Shown here piece after piece: positions 60,106-64,000 of a stretch of DNA of 64,000 nt (its first letter is position 1; every line of letters begins with the position of its first letter). The DNA is from Actinomadura sp. NBRC 104412. GTDB taxonomy: Bacteria > Actinomycetota > Actinomycetes > Streptosporangiales > Streptosporangiaceae. The notes below the pieces were generated by a model. The model worked only from the letters and a program-made list of their open reading frames with translations, did no database searches and was not told where the DNA came from. The DNA lies in assembly GCF_030269515.1 (NCBI RefSeq), contig NZ_BSTM01000001.1, positions 310,001-374,000 on the forward strand, written 5' to 3'. The position numbers and the translations under genes are program-made.

Positions 60106-61377
60106 CTACACGCCGGAGGGAAGCGTCTCCAGCTCATCCTGGCCGGCGGCCTCCGGGTGGAGCGGCTCCACAGGTGACGTCCGGTGGAACCAGAACAGCG
60201 CGTCGTAGCGGTCGGCGAGCCTGGTCCTGACGTAGTTGTGGTAGTCGCGGGTCGGGTCGTACACGACGCCGATGGCGCGGTGCCCGTAGATGGCGTTGAG
60301 GAAGGACGCGTCGGGACGGTCGGTGAAGACGAACAGCCCGTGTTCCACGGTCGAGCGGTCGAACACGTCCTCCAGGGTGCCGGACACCGCCCTGGGCACG
60401 TTCATGGTCTCCATGGGCGCGCCCCAGCGGGGGGCGGCGATCACCTCGCCGGCGCCGCCGGCCAGCCCGACCACCACGACCCGGTCGCGGCCGTGCCGCT
60501 CCCGCGCGAGCCGGCCCAGGTTGATCATTCCGGCGGTCTCCATGCTGGTGGCCGCCGCGTCGCCGACATGGCTGTTGTGCGCCCACACCACGGCCTTCGA
60601 GCCGGGCCCGTGGTGGTCGAGCAGCCGGTCGAGCGTGTCGGCCATATGCGTGTCGCGGATGTTCCACGCCTGCGGGCCACCGACGATCATGGCCCGGTAG
60701 TACCGCTCGGCGTCCGCCGCGACCTCGGCGTTCTGGCGGGCGTTGAGGTCGCCCTCGGGGTCGGCGCCGACGAACCGGCGCATCCTGGTCAGCAGCGCCA
60801 TCACCTCGACCTCGCAGTCCTCCGGGACGAGCCGTGCCGCGTACGCCTGCGGGTCCTCGCCGAACGGCTCGAAGCACCGGTAGGCGGCCACCGCCTGGTC
60901 CACCAGGTCGGGCCGGTGCTCCCGCAGGTGGGTGATGATGGCGCGCATCGACTCCCACAGGCTGTAGACGTCCAGGCCGTAGAACCCGACCGGGGTCTCC
61001 GCGGCACCCGTGTTGTGGTCGCGCAGCCAGCGGCAGAAGGTCAGCGTCTCGTGGTTGGCCCACATCCAGGCCGGCCAGCGGCGGTAGGCGTCCAGGGCGT
61101 CCCTCGGGTCGGCCGGCGCCCCCTCCTTCCCCGTGACGCTGGCGTGCACCTGCCAGGTGTCGGGCCAGTCGGCCTCGACCGCGACGAACGAGAAGCCCTT
61201 CTCCTCGATCAGCCGCCGGGTCAGGGCGGCCCGCCAGGCGTAGTACTCGTGGGTGCCGTGGCTGGCCTCGCCGATCAGGACGCAGCGGGCGTCACCGATA
61301 CGCTCCATGAGCGGGTCGAGGTCGTCGTCGAACTCAAGCGGAAGTGCGGTCTCGCGGATGTCGTCGGCCTCGCTCAA
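60106..61377 (-). CDS. erythromycin esterase family protein
   Basis: A 423-residue protein of the erythromycin-esterase (EreA/EreB-like) family. Family segments are CVLIGEASHGTHEYYAWR (catalytic His/Glu region), FVAVEADWPDTW, FYGLDVYSLWESM, VVWAHNSHVGDA and GVVYDPTRDYHNYVRTRLADRYDA. Many such proteins in soil actinomycetes are not macrolide resistance enzymes, so the substrate is open. The TTG at 61377 is preferred: GGGGGA lies a few bases before it, and the frame upstream shows no homology. It converges with the phosphatase gene. Confidence 0.85.
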   Translation of the reverse strand: MSEADDIRETALPLEFDDDLDPLMERIGDARCVLIGEASHGTHEYYAWRAALTRRLIEEKGFSFVAVEADWPDTWQVHASVTGKEGAPADPRDALDAYRRWPAWMWANHETLTFCRWLRDHNTGAAETPVGFYGLDVYSLWESMRAIITHLREHRPDLVDQAVAAYRCFEPFGEDPQAYAARLVPEDCEVEVMALLTRMRRFVGADPEGDLNARQNAEVAADAERYYRAMIVGGPQAWNIRDTHMADTLDRLLDHHGPGSKAVVWAHNSHVGDAAATSMETAGMINLGRLARERHGRDRVVVVGLAGGAGEVIAAPRWGAPMETMNVPRAVSGTLEDVFDRSTVEHGLFVFTDRPDASFLNAIYGHRAIGVVYDPTRDYHNYVRTRLADRYDALFWFHRTSPVEPLHPEAAGQDELETLPSGV

Positions 61378-61551
61378 CGGTCCCCCTGGAGTGCCCCCGC
61401 ACCGGGTGTCGCACGTCGGTGCGCTCTTTCGACCCGGCCCTTCCCACGCTGCGAAGTCCGATGCGGGCATGGGGCAAGCTTGACCCGCCCATGACAAATG
61501 TCATCGCGAGCCGACGACAACGGGCACTAACCCGCCCACCTGCCGCTTCCG

Positions 61552-61557
61552 TAGCGT
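61552..61557 (+). promoter_or_regulatory. -10 element for leaderless ABC exporter transcript
   Basis: TAGCGT ends exactly 7 nt before ATG 61565; no ribosome binding site or clear -35. It would drive the ATPase and the damaged operon behind it. Confidence 0.45.
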
Positions 61558-61564
61558 CTCCGGC

Positions 61565-62446
61565 ATGGACGACATCACCTTCACCGGGGTCTCCAAGAGC
61601 TACGGATCCGGGGTGCGCGCCGTGGACGAGCTCGACCTCACCATCGGCACCGGCCAGGCCGTCGCGCTGCTCGGCCCGAACGGCGCGGGGAAGAGCACCA
61701 CGATCGCCATGCTGCTGGGCCTGACCCGCCCGTCCTCCGGGCGCATCCGCGTGTTCGGCGACCCGCCGGACGTCGCGGTCGCCCGGGGCAGGATCGGGGC
61801 GATGCTCCAGGACGGCGAGCCCGTACCCGGGCTGACCGTGGGCGAGACCGTCGGCTTCGTCCGGTCCCTGTACCCCGAGCCGCCGCCGCTGGCGCAGGTG
61901 CTGGAGATCGCCGGGCTCACCGACCTGACCGGGCGCCGCGCCGACCGGCTGTCGGGCGGCCAGGCGCAGCGGGTCCGGTTCGCCATGGCCATCGCGGGCG
62001 CGCCCCGCCTGCTGGTCCTGGACGAGCCGACCACCGCGATGGACGTGGAGTCGCGGCGCGCGTTCTGGACGGGCATCAGGGCGTACGCGGCGGAGGGCCG
62101 TACCGTCCTGTTCGCCACCCACTACATGGCCGAGGCGGACGAGAACGCGGACCGGATCGTGGTGATCGACCGGGGCAGGATCGCCGCCGACGGCACCGCC
62201 GCGCAGATCAAGGCGCGGGCCGGCGGCCGTACCGTCAGGTTCGCGCTCGGCGACCAGCCCTCGGCGGGGCTCGACCGGCTGCCCGGTGTGACCGACGTGC
62301 GGATCACCGGCGGGTCGGCCGTGCTGACCACCGACGACTCCGACGCCACCGTCGACGCCCTCTACCGCTCCACCACCCTGCGGATCGCCGACCTCGAGGT
62401 GACCGGGGCGGGCCTTGAGGCCGCCTTCCTCTCCCTCACCCGCTGA
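61565..62446 (+). CDS. ABC exporter ATPase, drug/lantibiotic type
   Basis: A 293-residue ATPase with Walker [11 protein letters not shown], signature [15 protein letters not shown], Walker [13 protein letters not shown] and H-loop [14 protein letters not shown], followed by a ~60-residue regulatory tail. In this family it pairs with an ABC-2 permease; that permease is encoded next but is truncated, so the exporter is probably not functional unless another permease is used. Confidence 0.93.
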   Translation: MDDITFTGVSKSYGSGVRAVDELDLTIGTGQAVALLGPNGAGKSTTIAMLLGLTRPSSGRIRVFGDPPDVAVARGRIGAMLQDGEPVPGLTVGETVGFVRSLYPEPPPLAQVLEIAGLTDLTGRRADRLSGGQAQRVRFAMAIAGAPRLLVLDEPTTAMDVESRRAFWTGIRAYAAEGRTVLFATHYMAEADENADRIVVIDRGRIAADGTAAQIKARAGGRTVRFALGDQPSAGLDRLPGVTDVRITGGSAVLTTDDSDATVDALYRSTTLRIADLEVTGAGLEAAFLSLTR

Positions 62447-62484
62447 CCCCGCTCTCCCCCGCTCCGCCGAACAGGAATCCGATC

Positions 62485-62748
62485 ATGCTGCGTTACCTCC
62501 GCCTGGAGATCCTCCGCACGTTCCGGGACCGCCGGTACGTGTTCTTCACCCTCGCGTTCCCCGTCGCCCTGTACCTGCTCTGGTCGAACGTGTTCGCCGA
62601 CGCCGACACCGACCCGGGCACCGGGCTGGGCGTGGACGCCTACATGCTGGTCGGGTTCGGCCTGTACGGCGGGATCGGCGCGACGCTGAGCGTCACCGCG
62701 CCCCGGCTGGCCCAGGAGCTGCGGACCGGCTGGCTGCGGCAGTTGCGG
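62485..62748 (+). pseudogene. ABC-2 permease, only N-terminal third remains
   Basis: Starting [19 protein letters not shown], this gives the first ~88 residues of an ABC-2 exporter permease: helix 1 ([14 protein letters not shown]), helix 2 ([16 protein letters not shown]) and the loop [18 protein letters not shown]. After residue 88 the frame no longer matches a permease and becomes an Arg/Pro-rich non-native translation. Four further helices (about 150 residues) are missing. Confidence 0.85.
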
Positions 62749-63176
62749 GGGCGCTGGCCGACGTGCGGGCGGCGGTGTCCGGATACCGGAGCCGCGACCT
62801 GGCCGAGGAGCTGGACTCGGCGCGCGCCGTGCTCACGGCGGCCGGGGTCGAGCCGACCGTGCGCACGTCCGGCACGCCGCTGCCGGAGACGGTGGACGGG
62901 CTGTTCGGCTGGGCCGTGCGGGAGGGCGTCACCAACGTCGTCCGGCACTCCCGCGCGTCCCACTGCAAGATCACCGTCGCCCGCGAGGGAGACCGCGCCA
63001 CCCTGGAGATCCGGGACGACGGGACGCCGCCGGACACGTTCGTCCCCGGCAACGGGCTCACCGGGCTCTCCGAGCGGCTGGCCGGGGCCGGCGGCTCCGT
63101 CGACGCCGGCCCGCTGCCCGGCGGCGGCTTCCGCCTCGCCATACGGGCGCCCCTCACGGCGGGATCGCCCGGATGA
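62749..63176 (+). pseudogene. sensor histidine kinase, only C-terminal part remains
   Basis: In a different frame from the permease, [22 protein letters not shown] begins in the middle of a NarL/DesK-class kinase, right after where the HisKA_3 phospho-acceptor helix would be. The ATPase domain is intact (N-box [12 protein letters not shown]-box [12 protein letters not shown] and [16 protein letters not shown]). The membrane domain, H-box and the coding start are gone, about 250 residues. The stop overlaps the response-regulator start, as in intact operons. Confidence 0.85.
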
Positions 63177-63787
63177 GCGGGACGATCCGGGTGCTGCTGG
63201 CCGAGGACCAGGGCATGGTCAGGGGCGCGCTGGCGACGCTGCTCGGCCTGGAGGACGACATCGAGGTCGTGGCCGCGGTCCCCTCCGGACAGGAGGCGGT
63301 CGAGGCGGCACGGGCCCTCTCCCCCGACGTGGCGCTGCTGGACATCGAGATGCCGGGCATGGACGGGCTCACCGCCGCCGATCGGATCCGCGCGACCGTC
63401 CCGGGATGCCGGATCGTGATCCTGACGACCTTCGGCCGTCCCGGATACCTGCGCCGCGCCATGGAGGCGGGCGCGTCGGCGTTCCTGGTGAAGGACAGCC
63501 CCGCCGAGGAGCTGGCCGCCGCGATCCGCCGGGTGCTGGCGGGCGAGCGCGTGATCGACCCCGCGCTGGCCGCCGCCGCCCTCAGCGCCGGGCCGAACCC
63601 GCTGTCCCCGCGTGAACGCGAGGTGCTGGCCGCGTCCTCGGGCGGCGCCACGATCGGCGACATCGCGGGCCGTCTGCACCTTTCGGAGGGAACGGTGCGC
63701 AACTACCTCTCGTCCGCGATCAACAAGGTCGGCGCCCGCAACCGCATCGAGGCCGTCCGTACGGCCGAGAACCAGGGCTGGCTCTAG
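63173..63787 (+). CDS. NarL/DesR-type response regulator
   Basis: A 204-residue two-domain regulator. Receiver: [14 protein letters not shown] (acidic pair), phospho-acceptor Asp in [13 protein letters not shown], Thr in ILTTFG and Lys in FLVKDSP. The LuxR-type HTH at the C-terminus is [44 protein letters not shown] in parts. ATG overlaps the kinase remnant stop. Its own kinase is broken, so it would need cross-phosphorylation or be inactive. Confidence 0.94.
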   Translation: MSGTIRVLLAEDQGMVRGALATLLGLEDDIEVVAAVPSGQEAVEAARALSPDVALLDIEMPGMDGLTAADRIRATVPGCRIVILTTFGRPGYLRRAMEAGASAFLVKDSPAEELAAAIRRVLAGERVIDPALAAAALSAGPNPLSPREREVLAASSGGATIGDIAGRLHLSEGTVRNYLSSAINKVGARNRIEAVRTAENQGWL

Positions 63788-63844
63788 CGCGGGGGAGCGC
63801 AATTCGCTTGGGCCGTAAACGGCGAGTCCCTCATCATTGGGCGA

Positions 63845-64000
63845 ATGAGACTGAGGCTCGCGCATGGCGTGGTGGCGGCTCCCGGGCTCGCCGCCTGGCT
63901 GCCGCACGCCTCGGGGACGCATGAGCGGCTGGCCGGCGACGGCGCGGCGCCGCCCGGCGCGGCCGTCGCGCTGGGGCCGTCCGGCGCGAGCGACGAGGAG
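63845..64000 (+). CDS. unknown protein, N-terminal part, cut by window edge
   Basis: ATG 63845 opens a frame of 52 codons to the window end. It starts MRLRLAHGVVAAPGLAAWLP, possibly a signal or anchor segment, then an Ala/Gly/Pro-rich stretch. A CATCAT hexamer (63832-63837) stands 7 nt before the ATG with TTGGGC 18 bp further up, fitting the leaderless pattern. Too little is visible to identify it. Confidence 0.35.
   Translation, partial: MRLRLAHGVVAAPGLAAWLPHASGTHERLAGDGAAPPGAAVALGPSGASDEE

Noticed and set aside
60106-61377. Calling the erythromycin-esterase-family protein a macrolide resistance enzyme
   Set aside because: Family membership is clear, but many environmental members do not hydrolyse macrolides and no macrolide genes are near.

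Overview
The window is high-GC DNA from an actinomycete, most likely a Streptosporangiales/Thermomonosporaceae-type organism (for example Actinomadura); that placement is inferred. Supporting signs are the strong G/C bias at third codon positions, frequent GTG/TTG starts, membrane-anchored Ser/Thr kinases, sugar ABC importers without their own ATPase, IclR/LacI/TetR regulators, and many start codons placed 7 nt behind a TANNNT-type hexamer, as expected for leaderless transcripts.

Layout. 0-4 kb: a truncated unknown gene divergent from a HerA-type ATPase, then an aldo/keto reductase divergent from a TetR regulator across two tandem palindromes. 5-6 kb: a PhnB-like VOC protein and a DUF1707 protein. 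6.2-15.1 kb: a sugar-import operon (LacI regulator, binding protein, two permeases, a secreted (alpha/alpha)6-barrel glycosidase, a glycogen-debranching-type enzyme) behind a 35-bp inverted repeat that overlaps the regulator start. 15-22 kb: a serine-hydrolase remnant, a VOC protein, a three-gene island of lower GC (DUF2332-like protein plus two alpha/beta hydrolases), a cupin protein, a TetR pseudogene, MmcQ/YjbR and RibD-type proteins and a small membrane protein. 22.3-26.5 kb: a xylan-degrading pair (GH115 alpha-glucuronidase, GH10 xylanase) controlled by CGAAA/TTTCG palindromes. 27-34.5 kb: cold-shock protein, two coupled receptor Ser/Thr kinases and a large NACHT ATPase (probable anti-phage NLR-like protein).

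34.6-45.5 kb: an IclR regulator divergent from an aldehyde dehydrogenase, an RbsABC-type importer and a KDG-kinase-like sugar kinase that seems to start at CTG, followed by two secreted proteins of unknown carbohydrate-related function. 45.5-49.6 kb: PhoD phosphatase, MFS exporter, AraC regulator.

49.5-59.6 kb is the most coherent unit: an 11-gene minus-strand operon, almost every junction overlapping, holding an IclR regulator, a taurine/nitrate-type ABC importer, an alpha/beta hydrolase, a three-subunit molybdenum hydroxylase, an ACMSD-like amidohydrolase, a NIPSNAP protein and a CoxG protein. It has the form of a complete import-and-degrade pathway for an unidentified small (probably aromatic or heteroaromatic) compound, with a TGG/CCA-ended operator inside its only visible promoter.

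59.6-64 kb: a dual-specificity-type phosphatase, an erythromycin-esterase-family protein, and an ABC exporter/two-component operon in which a deletion has joined the 5' part of the ABC-2 permease to the 3' part of the sensor kinase. The last gene is cut by the window edge. I saw no tRNA, rRNA, CRISPR array or insertion sequence.
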